A DNA stretch of 64,000 bases, taken from assembly GCF_037201975.1 (NCBI RefSeq), contig NZ_CP147520.1:4464001-4528000 (forward strand), in the 5' to 3' direction. Shown one piece after another: positions 9,571-16,928 of this stretch. The position numbers and the translations under genes are program-made. Source of the DNA: Streptomyces sp. TG1A-60. Lineage in GTDB: Bacteria; Actinomycetota; Actinomycetes; Streptomycetales; Streptomycetaceae. Every line of letters starts with the position of its first letter. Position 1 is the stretch's first letter. The notes below the pieces were generated by a model, which did not search any database, was not told the origin of the DNA, and saw only the letters and a program-made list of their open reading frames with translations.

Positions 9571-9844
9571 AAGACCATGCAGCGTTTGAGTACATCACGC
9601 TCCATGGCCAGCTCCTTGTTGTCCTTCTTCAGCTGCGCGTTCTCCCGCCGCAGCCGCGCGAGCTCCTCGCTCTCACCCGTCGCTGTGGCCCCGCCGGCCC
9701 TTAGGGCCCGCGACACCCAGCTCGCCAGCGTGGTCTCGTTGATCCCGAGATCCTCCGCGACCTGCGCGATCGGCTTGCCGGTCTCGGCGACGATCCAGCC
9801 CCCTCACGGAACTCCGCGTCGAACTTCCGTCTCTTGCCTGCCAT
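9558..9844 (-). pseudogene. IS3 OrfA (helix-turn-helix), frameshifted
   Basis: From ATG 9844 the sequence reads [15 protein letters not shown], then leaves frame. The second frame continues [26 protein letters not shown] and a leucine-zipper region ([24 protein letters not shown]) to TAG 9558-9560. The total length (287 nt) is one base short of a whole number of codons. The slip falls at about 9799-9803, a run of five C on the plus strand. Without OrfA the element should not transpose on its own. Confidence 0.7.
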
Positions 9845-9898
9845 GACCCTCAACTTCCCCTGCAGTCAGGGTCTCTACGCTACGAGGGGAAGGTCACA

Positions 9899-10030
9899 GG
9901 CAAGTTGCCGTCCGGACCGTGCTGCCGGTAGGCGACGTCCACGCCGTGCACGGACACGGCGCGGGTCGGCGCGTTCTTGTACGACGACGGGGTGGGCGTG
10001 GGGGAGCTGGACGGTGCGTTCGTGATCGGG
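9899..10030 (-). pseudogene. N-terminal stub of an alpha/beta hydrolase cut by the IS3 element
   Basis: The minus-strand frame immediately outside the IS right end reads NAPTRAVSVHGVDVAYRQHG and then PDGNLPVT, the first beta-strands of an alpha/beta-fold hydrolase. It ends at the IS terminus, and no continuation is found on the other side of the IS. No confident start codon is visible. The stub lies just 3' of the co-oriented oxidoreductase, so it was probably the next gene of that operon. Confidence 0.5.
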
Positions 10031-10119
10031 TCCTGGTGTGGGAGAAAGGAGCGTGGGGCGGGTTCTTCTCGTTGTGGCGGGCGGCGTTCTCGGCGTCCGG
10101 CAGGGCCGTTGCCCTGGGT

Positions 10120-11124
10120 TCACGTCATGGAGACGACGACCTTGCCGGCTTTTGCGCGGCCTTTCTCGACGTACTCCATGGCCTGAAGGGTCTCGTCGAA
10201 GGGGAAGACCTGGTCGACGACGGGGCGGATCTTCCCGGCGTCGATGAGGCGGGTGAGTTCGCGCAGCTGGTCGCCGCTGGCCCTCATGAACAGGAAGGAG
10301 TAGGTGACGCCGAGGCGCTTGGCCTGGCGCCGGATCTTGGCACTGAGGACGGCGATGCCCAGGCGCATGACCGCGTTCGAGCCGAGTTCGAGGGCGGTGG
10401 CCGGGTCGGGTGGGCCCGCGACGGAGATGGCCAGGCCGCCGGGCTTGAGGATGCGCAGGGACTTGGCGAGGTTCTCGCCGCCGAGGGAGTCCAGGACGAG
10501 GTCGTAGCCGGTGAGGAGTTCGGAGAAGTCCTGGGTGCGGTAGTCGATGACCTCGTCCGCGCCGAGGTCCTTGACGAGGTCGATCTTGGCGGTGCTCGCG
10601 GTGGCGGCCACGTGCGCGCCCAGTGCCTTGGCCAGTTGGATGGTGATGGATCCCAGGCCGCCGGCGCCCGCGTGGATGAGGACCTTCTGGCCCGGCTGGA
10701 CGTTCGCCCGCTCGACCAGGGCCTGCCAGGCGGTCAGCGCGACCAGGGGGAGGGAGGCGGCCTCGGTCATGGTGAGCGTGGCGGGCTTGGGCGCCAGGTC
10801 GTCCTGGTGGACGGCGAGGAGTTCGGCGAAGGTGCCGATGCGGTCCTTGTCGGGCCGCGCGTAGACCTCGTCGCCCACGGCGAAGCGGGTGACGGACGAT
10901 CCGACGCGGACGACGGTCCCGGCGAGGTCGTTGCCCAGGACGAGCGGGAGACGGTAGGGCAGGATCTGCTTGAGGTCACCGTCGCGGATCTTCATGTCCA
11001 GTGGGTTGACACTCGCCGCGTGGATCTTGACCAGGACGTCGTCGGCGCCCACCTGGGGGTCGGGTATCTCGGCGGCACGCATGTTGGACGCGTCACCGTA
11101 CTTCTCGACCATGAAGGCCTTCAT
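10120..11124 (-). CDS. NADP-dependent oxidoreductase, quinone-reductase-like MDR family
   Basis: Protein of 334 aa of the zinc-independent medium-chain dehydrogenase/reductase superfamily. The N-terminal GroES-like domain is followed by GNDLAGTVVRVG, the conserved AASLPLVALTAWQAL, and the nucleotide-binding AGAGGLGS that marks NADPH quinone reductases. No catalytic-zinc cysteines are present. The ATG at 11124 is preferred over the one at 11130 because GGAG at 11131-11134 then has normal spacing. A palindrome at 11187-11203 upstream suggests control by a TetR-type repressor. The hydrolase stub and the AKR and SDR genes suggest a stress or detoxification cluster. Confidence 0.85.
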   Translation of the reverse strand: MKAFMVEKYGDASNMRAAEIPDPQVGADDVLVKIHAASVNPLDMKIRDGDLKQILPYRLPLVLGNDLAGTVVRVGSSVTRFAVGDEVYARPDKDRIGTFAELLAVHQDDLAPKPATLTMTEAASLPLVALTAWQALVERANVQPGQKVLIHAGAGGLGSITIQLAKALGAHVAATASTAKIDLVKDLGADEVIDYRTQDFSELLTGYDLVLDSLGGENLAKSLRILKPGGLAISVAGPPDPATALELGSNAVMRLGIAVLSAKIRRQAKRLGVTYSFLFMRASGDQLRELTRLIDAGKIRPVVDQVFPFDETLQAMEYVEKGRAKAGKVVVSMT

Positions 11125-11186
11125 CGTCATCTCCGTTCGTGTGGTCTCCCGTCCAAGCGGGAGGGGTGTTCTGTCCGTGAGGGGTT

Positions 11187-11203
11187 TGTCTCGTTACGAG
11201 ACA
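11187..11203. promoter_or_regulatory. TetR-type operator TGTCTCG-TTA-CGAGACA
   Basis: Perfect 7-bp inverted repeat with a 3-nt centre, 63 nt before the oxidoreductase start. The sequence is typical of TetR-family operators and differs from the palindrome beside the nearby TetR gene, so another repressor is implied. Confidence 0.55.
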
Positions 11204-11296
11204 GTTTTTGGTGTCTTCTGGTCCGCGCGTTCCGCGTCGGCACGGCAGTGGACCAGTGCCTGCGCGGAGAGCTCTGCGGCGGCCGTGTTTCCGGGC

Positions 11297-11635
11297 TCAG
11301 GCTACTGGCACGACCGGGGCGATGACGCTGCCCGCGTCGCCGCCCTGGAGGCGGCCCGGCGAGCCCGCGACGCCCTCGTGCGGTACGCCGAGCGGCATGG
11401 CGCTGACCTTGTCGAGGCGCGCGTACTGCTCGTCGGTGAGCTGGACGTCGAGGGCTGCGAGGTAGCTGTCGGCGCTGTCGAGGAAGGTGCCGCCGGCCTC
11501 GGTGAACCGGTCGAAGATCCGGCGGGCCTTGTCGGGCTCGGCGCCGGCGCCCCAGCCGGTGCCGAAGTTCGCGGTGCCGAGCGCGTACTCGGAGACGCGC
11601 AGTCCGGTCTTGCGGCCGAAGGTCGTGTAACGCAT
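11297..11635 (-). pseudogene. Aldo/keto reductase with a large internal deletion, frame kept
   Basis: A 112-aa open frame joins the true N-terminus of an aldo/keto reductase (MRYTTFGRKTGLRVSEYALG, then FDRFTEAGGTFLDSADSY with the catalytic-Asp segment) directly to its C-terminus (LAALDVQLTDEQYARLDKVS, then GGDAGSVIAPVVPVA). About 200 residues, including the catalytic Tyr, Lys and His and most of the barrel, are gone. It cannot fold as an AKR, although the frame is open and the start is normal. It sits between co-oriented oxidoreductase and SDR genes. Confidence 0.7.
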
Positions 11636-11694
11636 GAGAAGTCCTTGCGTAAGGGGGCCTGGAAGGCGGTCGCGTCGGGGTGGCGGGGTGAGCG

Positions 11695-12387
11695 TCAGCC
11701 CGCGGTCGGCTGGGGTGTCGCGGACAGGCTCTGCTTGACGTACCGGCTGGTCTCGTCGGCGAGGATCTCGGGCAGGCCGGTCTCGATGCCGTACAGGGCC
11801 TGGGCCGCGACGTCGGCGGCGGCGACCTTCTGATCGGCGGGCACGTCGGCGGCCATGTCGGTGTCCATGTAGCCGACGTGCAGCGCCGAGACGGTGATCC
11901 CGCGGGGCGCCAGTTCCTCGCGGCTCGCGTCGCTCAGGGCCCAGGCGGCGGCCTTGGACGCGGCGTAGGAGCCGAGGGCGGCCGGGTGGAACCAGGACAG
12001 GGCGGACAGGACGTTGAGTACGGCGCCGCCGCCGTTGCCCTCGATGACGGGGGCGAAGGCCCGTGTGGCGACGAGCGGGCCGAAGAAGTTGGTCTCCATC
12101 TCGCGACGTACTTCGTCCAGGTCGCCGCCGACCAGCGTCGCGCCGGTGGAGACGCCCGCGTTGTTGATCAGCAGCGTCGCGTCCGACGCGATGCGGGCGG
12201 CCTCCCGTATCGACTCCTGGTCCGTCACGTCGAGGCGCAACGGGTGGACGCCCGGCAGGTCGACCGTCTCGGGACGGCGGGCCGCCGCGTAGACCTTGGC
12301 GCCATGCTCCACGAGCTGGGCGGCCAGGTGCCGCCCGAGGCCCCGGTTGGCGCCGGTGACAACCGCGACCGCGTTCTTGAGTTCCAT
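11695..12387 (-). CDS. Short-chain dehydrogenase/reductase
   Basis: Classical SDR of 230 aa. The cofactor motif TGANRGLG is near residues 10-17, NNAG near 78, a serine in the LNVLSALSWF strand, and the YAASKAA catalytic Tyr-Lys pair. The R in AAARRPET after the second strand suggests NADP(H). The start at 12387 has a good ribosome site (ggacaggagcgag). It is divergent from the TetR gene, with a palindrome at 12433-12454 between them, so TetR probably represses it. The substrate is unknown. Confidence 0.88.
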   Translation of the reverse strand: MELKNAVAVVTGANRGLGRHLAAQLVEHGAKVYAAARRPETVDLPGVHPLRLDVTDQESIREAARIASDATLLINNAGVSTGATLVGGDLDEVRREMETNFFGPLVATRAFAPVIEGNGGGAVLNVLSALSWFHPAALGSYAASKAAAWALSDASREELAPRGITVSALHVGYMDTDMAADVPADQKVAAADVAAQALYGIETGLPEILADETSRYVKQSLSATPQPTAG

Positions 12388-12432
12388 GCTCGCTCCTGTC
12401 CTTCGCAGACGCCGTCGGAGCACCCGCGTCAA

Positions 12433-12454
12433 TTAGATTGCAGCCACAATCTAA
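12433..12454. promoter_or_regulatory. Operator-like palindrome TTAGATTG-N6-CAATCTAA
   Basis: Perfect 8-bp arms in the 125-nt gap between the divergent SDR and TetR genes. It is AT-rich against a GC-rich background, the expected layout for autorepression plus control of the divergent SDR gene. Confidence 0.6.
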
Positions 12455-12512
12455 ACACGCGACTAGGATAGATGCCAATCGACATCCAAACTGGTTCGTG
12501 CAGGAGGTGGCC

Positions 12513-13124
12513 ATGGGCCGCGTATCGCAGGCGCAGGCGCAGGAAAATCGCAGGCGGGTGGTGGACACCGCGTCGCGGCTGTTCCGGGAGCAGGGCACCC
12601 ACGTCAGCGTCGCCGATCTCATGAAGGCGGCCGGCCTCACCCACGGCGCCTTCTACAAGCAGTTCGCCTCCAAGGAAGCGCTCGTCGATGAGGTCACCGC
12701 CCACGCCTTCGATGAGTTCGCACGGCGCTTTGCGGCCGGGCTCGAGCGGCACGACGGGCAGCGGGATGCCGCTCGGCGGGCCCTGATCGACGCCTACCTC
12801 TCCGTCGAACACCGTGACAACGCGGCGGACGGCTGCCCGGTCGCGGCTCTCGCCATCGACGTCGCGCGCGGACCCGAAGGCCGCGAGGCGCGCCGTACCT
12901 ACGCGGAGGGCGTGGCCGACTTCGCCGCGTTCCTCGCCCCCGCCGAGGCCGTCGCGGACGTCGGGGGCGTCGGGGGCGTCGGGGGCGGCGAGGGCGGCGA
13001 GGGCGGCCTCGCCCGGCTGTGCACCCTGGTCGGTGCTCTGGTCCTGTCCCGGGCCACCCAGGGCTCCCCGCTCTCCGAGGAGATCCTCGCCGCCGCGCAC
13101 GCGGCCCTGACGGAAGCCGACTGA
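12513..13124 (+). CDS. TetR/AcrR family transcriptional regulator
   Basis: Protein of 203 aa. The N-terminal TetR helix-turn-helix is clear: TASRLFREQGTHVSVADLMKAAGLTHGAFYKQFASKEAL, approximately residues 19-57. The C-terminal effector domain includes GCPVAALAIDVARGP, the pattern of regulators controlling small redox enzymes. A glycine-rich stretch (GGVGGVGGGEGGEGG) near residues 148-162 is an unusual low-complexity loop. CAGGAGGTGG fixes the ATG at 12513. It is divergent from the SDR gene and probably controls it and itself through 12433-12454. Confidence 0.88.
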   Translation: MGRVSQAQAQENRRRVVDTASRLFREQGTHVSVADLMKAAGLTHGAFYKQFASKEALVDEVTAHAFDEFARRFAAGLERHDGQRDAARRALIDAYLSVEHRDNAADGCPVAALAIDVARGPEGREARRTYAEGVADFAAFLAPAEAVADVGGVGGVGGGEGGEGGLARLCTLVGALVLSRATQGSPLSEEILAAAHAALTEAD

Positions 13125-13316
13125 CCGGGGGCCCGGCATCGGGCGCCGCGCGGCGTGTGCGCACCGGCCGCACCCGCGAGGTGACGCGGGGCCCGAGGCT
13201 TCCGTGCTCGCGGCCTGATCGATCTGGCGTAGTTCCGTGCTCCCTACGACAGTTGTCGTGCAAATGCGACACCCATCGTGCTCAGCCTCACTCACGGGGC
13301 CGCAGTGGTGTAGCGC

Positions 13317-13344
13317 ACTTTTGCAAGCGGGTGCTTGCAAAAGT
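13317..13344. promoter_or_regulatory. 28-bp operator-like inverted repeat (ACTTTTGCAAGC-N4-mirror)
   Basis: Perfect 12-bp arms (13317-13328 and 13333-13344) with a 4-nt centre, 26 nt before the XRE gene start. Position and symmetry suggest the XRE regulator binds here and controls its own operon. Confidence 0.6.
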
Positions 13345-13370
13345 TAGCAGAGGTGGGGCATGGTGGAGAC

Positions 13371-13856
13371 ATGGCATCGCTCAACGTCGGCAATCTCGGT
13401 GAGTACCTGCGTGAACAGCGGCGAAACGCGCAGCTGTCGCTCAGGCAGCTCGCCGACGCCGCCGGGGTGTCCAATCCGTATCTGAGCCAGATCGAGCGCG
13501 GGCTGCGCAAGCCGAGCGCGGAGGTGTTGCAGCAGGTCGCCAAGGCGCTGCGGATCTCCGCCGAGACGCTGTACGTGCGGGCCGGGATCCTCGACGCCGA
13601 GCGGGACGGGGAGGAGCGTCGGCGGGAGGACGCGACGCGCGCCGTCATCCTCGCCGATCCCACGCTGAACGAGCGGCAGAAACAGGTGCTGCTCCAGATC
13701 TACGAGTCCTTCCGCAAGGAGAACGGGTTCGAGATCGACCTCGGCGTCGGTGCCGGCGGCGGTGTCGGCGTGGCCACGGAAGCCGAGGAATCCTCGGCCC
13801 CCGGTCCTCGTACGACCGACGGCGACGATGCAGGTCCGCGACAGACGGCGGGTTGA
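13371..13856 (+). CDS. XRE-family helix-turn-helix regulator (Rv0474-like)
   Basis: Protein of 161 aa. The N-terminal Cro/C1 domain is typical: LGEYLREQRRNAQLSLRQLA, AGVSNPYLSQIERGLRKPS, VLQQVAKALRISAETLY. The C-terminal half is helical and then low-complexity acidic. Next come an HbhA-like gene and a DUF2516 gene, the same order as Rv0474-Rv0475-Rv0476 in Mycobacterium tuberculosis, so it is likely the local regulator of that unit. The start at 13371 is taken for its spacing from GGTGGAG; an ATG at 13360 is possible. Confidence 0.85.
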   Translation: MASLNVGNLGEYLREQRRNAQLSLRQLADAAGVSNPYLSQIERGLRKPSAEVLQQVAKALRISAETLYVRAGILDAERDGEERRREDATRAVILADPTLNERQKQVLLQIYESFRKENGFEIDLGVGAGGGVGVATEAEESSAPGPRTTDGDDAGPRQTAG

Positions 13857-13982
13857 CGGGACTCGACGACGTGGACCACTTCAATGACTTGGACAACAGG
13901 GACGACTCGACGGTCTCGTCGACCACGGGTCGGACCGATCACGAAACCCTCAGCTGAAAGCCAACCCGGGAGGACCATCACC

Positions 13983-14618
13983 ATGGCCATCACCGACGAC
14001 ATCCGCAAGGCCGTCACCGACCCGACGCCGTTCTACTTCGCCGCCGGCACCGCCGACCTCGCCCTCCAGCAGGCCAAGAAGGTCCCCGGTCTCGTCGAGC
14101 AGCTGCGCGCCGACGCCCCGGCCAGGATCGACGCCGTACGCCAGACGGACCCGAAGGCCGTCCAGGAGAAGGCGACCGCCCGCGTCAAGGAGACCCAGGA
14201 GAACGTCCAGACCAAGGTCACCGAGCTGTTCGGCACCCTCGACACCGACCTGAAGAAGTTCGGGGAGACCGCCCAGGACTTCGCGCTGCGCGGTGTCGGC
14301 GTGGCCGCCGAGTACGCCGTGAAGGCACGGGAGACGTACGAGAAGGTCGCCGAGCACGGTGAGCAGGCCGTGAAGACCTGGCGTGGCGAGGCCGCGGAGG
14401 AGATCGAGGAGCTCGCGATCGCCGTCGAGCCCAAGTCCCAGCCGGTCGAGGTCAAGGACGCCGCGAAGCCGACCGAGGCCAAGGCGGCGCCGGCGCCCGC
14501 CGCGAAGCCCGCCGAGGCCAAGGCCGCGCCCGCGCCCGCCGCCGCGAAGCCGGCGGCGAAGAAGGCTCCGGCCCGGAAGACGACGACCGCGAAGAAGACC
14601 ACGCCGCCCGCCAGGTAA
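13983..14618 (+). CDS. HbhA-like heparin-binding hemagglutinin homologue
   Basis: Protein of 211 aa. Residues about 1-150 are amphipathic helical, coiled-coil type (IRKAVTDPTPFYFAAGTADLAL, VKETQENVQTKVTELFG). The last 50 residues are Ala/Pro/Lys-rich with repeated AEAKAAPAPAA units and a polybasic end (KKAPARKTTTAKKTT), the layout of mycobacterial HbhA. In mycobacteria HbhA is a surface adhesin and lipid-droplet protein. In streptomycetes the role is unproven; membrane or lipid association is inferred. No signal peptide is visible. A Shine-Dalgarno gggagga precedes ATG 13983. Confidence 0.8.
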   Translation: MAITDDIRKAVTDPTPFYFAAGTADLALQQAKKVPGLVEQLRADAPARIDAVRQTDPKAVQEKATARVKETQENVQTKVTELFGTLDTDLKKFGETAQDFALRGVGVAAEYAVKARETYEKVAEHGEQAVKTWRGEAAEEIEELAIAVEPKSQPVEVKDAAKPTEAKAAPAPAAKPAEAKAAPAPAAAKPAAKKAPARKTTTAKKTTPPAR

Positions 14619-14644
14619 GGGGCGGCGCATATCGCGCCACGGGG

Positions 14645-14677
14645 ACGGGCCGGGCACCTTTGGGGTGGCCGGCCCGT
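14645..14677. terminator. Hairpin between the HbhA-like and DUF2516 genes
   Basis: Stem ACGGGCCGG...CCGGCCCGT, extended to about 13 of 14 pairs, 27 nt after the HbhA-like stop. It could attenuate read-through into the DUF2516 gene. Confidence 0.55.
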
Positions 14678-14726
14678 TCTGCGGGTACGGTGGCCGTAAG
14701 ACGACTCGATCCAGGTGGTGGGCATT

Positions 14727-15065
14727 GTGCTGTTGACGGCATTCAGCGGCTTCGTGTCGCTGCTTTACCTCGCCATGCTGCTCCTCGCGGTGGTGGCGCT
14801 GGTGATGGCCGCGTTCGCGCGCGAGGACGCATATCGCGCCGCCGACAAGCAGAACAAGATGTTCTGGCTGATCTTGCTCGGCGTCACGGTCGTGGTGAAC
14901 CTGGTCGTGCCGTTCCTCTTCCTGCAGATCGCGGGCTTGATCGCGACGATCGTCTTCCTCGTCGACGTACGCCCCGCGCTTCGGCAGGTCTCCGGTGGGG
15001 GCGGTGGCGGTCGCCGCGGTTCCAGCAGTGACGGGCCGTACGGGCCGTACAACGGCGGTCGGTGA
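14727..15065 (+). CDS. DUF2516 family small membrane protein
   Basis: Protein of 112 aa with three hydrophobic helices (FVSLLYLAMLLLAVVALVMAAF, MFWLILLGVTVVVNLVVPFLF, IAGLIATIVFLVDV) and a glycine/serine-rich cytoplasmic tail. It matches the DUF2516 family, which follows hbhA in actinobacteria (Rv0476). Function unknown. The GTG at 14727 is chosen because AGGTGG at about 14713-14718 then has proper spacing; a GTG at 14715 is in frame but overlaps that site. Confidence 0.78.
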   Translation: MLLTAFSGFVSLLYLAMLLLAVVALVMAAFAREDAYRAADKQNKMFWLILLGVTVVVNLVVPFLFLQIAGLIATIVFLVDVRPALRQVSGGGGGGRRGSSSDGPYGPYNGGR

Positions 15066-15108
15066 CCTCAGGCGTCGACAGCTGGGGCGGCGTGGACCCG
15101 GTACCCGG

Positions 15109-16605
15109 TCAGCTGTCTCGGTCCAGCAGGAGGACGGCCACGTCGTCGGTCAGTTCGCCGCCGTTGAGGTCGCGGACCTCGTTCACGGCCGCGCGTAGCA
15201 GGTCCTCGCCGCGCAGGCCCTGGGTGAGCTGGCGGCGGACCATCTCCACCATGCCGTCCTGGCCCAGCCGTTCCTTGCCCTCGCCGGTCCGGCCCTCTAT
15301 CAGGCCGTCGGTGTACAGCATCAGACTCCAGGCGGCGCCCAGTTCGATCTGGGTGCGCGGCCAGCGGGCGTTCGGGAGCAGGCCGAGGGCGGGGCCGCCG
15401 TTGTCGTACGGCAGCAGCTCGGTCGGCGGGGTGGCCCCGCCCTGGCCGTGGCGGGCGATCAGCGGGGACGGGTGGCCGGCGAGGCAGAGGCCCGCGCGGC
15501 GGCCGTCGGGGGCGATGTCGACCGTGCAGAGCGTCGCGAAGATCTCGTCGCTCTCGCGCTCGTGCTCCAGGACGCGCTGGAGCGTGGACAGCAGCTCGTC
15601 GCCGCACAGACCCGCGAACGTCAGCGCCCGCCAGGCGATGCGCAGCTCCACGCCGAGCGCCGCCTCGTCGGGGCCGTGCCCGCAGACGTCGCCGATCATG
15701 ACGTGCACGGTGCCGTCGGGGGTGCGGACGGTGTCGTAGAAGTCGCCGCCGAGCAGGGCGCGGGAACGGCCGGGGCGATAGCGGGCGGCGAACCGCAGGG
15801 ACGAGCCCTCCAGCAGAGGCGTCGGCAACAGGCCGCGCTCCAGGCGTGCGTTCTCCTGGGCGCGCAGTTTGGACTCCGTGAGCCGACGCTCGGCGGTGTC
15901 CGACCGCTTCCGCTCCACGGCGTAGCGGATCGCGCGGCTGAGGAGGCGGCCGTCCAGTTCGTCCCGGAAGAGGTAGTCCTGTGCGCCGACTCGTACCGCT
16001 TCCGTGCCGCGTTCGATGTCGCCGGAGTCGGTGAGGGCGAGTACGGCGTGGCGGGGGGCCAGGGACAGGACGTTTTTGAGGACGGCGAGTTCGTCGTCGT
16101 TGGTGGTCCTGACCGCCGTGGCGTCCGAGCCGGGGGTGGTGGCGGCTGTGGGGGTGCCCGTGTTCGCTCCGGGGCCGACGCCCGGGCCGAGACTCGCGTC
16201 GGTGGTGCGGGTCGGGGCCGGGAGGGCCAGGTCCAGGAGGATGCAGTTGACGTCATCGGTCAGCAGGCGCTGGGCCTCGGTGAGGTTGCGGGCGGTGCGG
16301 ACACGGATCGGCTTGCCCGCGGAGTCGAGTAGCCCGGGCACGTTGAGGGAACCCGCCGGGTCGTCCTCGATGAGGAGAACCGTGAGGTTGGTGGGGCCGC
16401 CGGGCTGGGCGGCCGGGCCGGCGGGTCCTGTCGGGCCTCCGGCGCCGGCGGGCCCGGGCGGGTTTGTGGAGTTGTCTGCAGGGGGCAGGGCCGAGGCGTT
16501 CAGGGCCGGCCCCTCTCCGAACGGGCCGCTGGGCGCGGACACGGCGTGCGCCTGACCACTCTCCACGGCCGGGATCGCTCTCTGCCGCGGTACGGGTACG
16601 GGCAT
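15109..16605 (-). CDS. PP2C/SpoIIE serine phosphatase with an N-terminal receiver-like domain
   Basis: Protein of 498 aa. Residues about 1-75 are a Pro/Gly-rich leader. A receiver-like domain follows (TVLLIEDDPAGS, then the acceptor region LLDLALP, then the K-less end VGAQDYLFRDELDGRLL). The C-terminal half is a SpoIIE/RsbU PP2C phosphatase with metal-binding acidic residues in GGDFYDTV, IGDVCGHGPDEAAL and YTDGLIEGR, and the end LTDDVAVLLL. Such proteins act on anti-anti-sigma factors in partner-switching control. About 50 Thr/Ala/Gly-rich residues split the receiver after LALP. The start at 16605 has AAGGAA upstream. Confidence 0.87.
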   Translation of the reverse strand: MPVPVPRQRAIPAVESGQAHAVSAPSGPFGEGPALNASALPPADNSTNPPGPAGAGGPTGPAGPAAQPGGPTNLTVLLIEDDPAGSLNVPGLLDSAGKPIRVRTARNLTEAQRLLTDDVNCILLDLALPAPTRTTDASLGPGVGPGANTGTPTAATTPGSDATAVRTTNDDELAVLKNVLSLAPRHAVLALTDSGDIERGTEAVRVGAQDYLFRDELDGRLLSRAIRYAVERKRSDTAERRLTESKLRAQENARLERGLLPTPLLEGSSLRFAARYRPGRSRALLGGDFYDTVRTPDGTVHVMIGDVCGHGPDEAALGVELRIAWRALTFAGLCGDELLSTLQRVLEHERESDEIFATLCTVDIAPDGRRAGLCLAGHPSPLIARHGQGGATPPTELLPYDNGGPALGLLPNARWPRTQIELGAAWSLMLYTDGLIEGRTGEGKERLGQDGMVEMVRRQLTQGLRGEDLLRAAVNEVRDLNGGELTDDVAVLLLDRDS

Positions 16606-16928
16606 CGTCTTGGGTTCCTTCCCTCCCCCGAGGGCATGGTGGGGCGAGGGACCTCGACCCACCGACGGGGACCTTAGCGCCAGGCGCCGCCACAACGGAA
16701 TGCCTGGCGGGGCACGGGGTGGCAATCGGCCGCTGTCATATGCCGCATCTGGTACCGCACTTGGACATGGCGGTGCTTTCGTCAGGGATGACGTATGTCA
16801 CGCGGCCGGGACCGAGCCGGATGCGGAAGGTGGTGAGGGTCACGTGGGGTGGGTCACGGTGTCCTCCAGGGGGAGGGTCAGCTCCTGATCCTTTACCTCT
16901 GAATCCTCTGCCCCGTACGGCCGCCCGC

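Larger units (their letters stand above)
8598..9898 (-). mobile_element. IS3-family insertion sequence, about 1.3 kb
   Basis: Imperfect terminal inverted repeats bound the element: left 8598-8623 (TGTCAATCCCCT...) and right 9871-9898 (complement TGTGACCTTCCCCT...), sharing a GCGTAGAGAC inner end. Length, the TG...CA termini and orfA/orfB on the minus strand fit IS3. OrfA carries a frameshift, so the copy is probably immobile. No clear target-site duplication is seen. It interrupts a hydrolase gene whose start remains at its right side. Confidence 0.75.

Noticed and set aside
12959..13015. Frameshift or assembly error at the Gly-rich repeat of the TetR gene
   Set aside because: The GGNGGCGTC-type repeat keeps frame and the C-terminal helices continue normally, so it is a real low-complexity loop.
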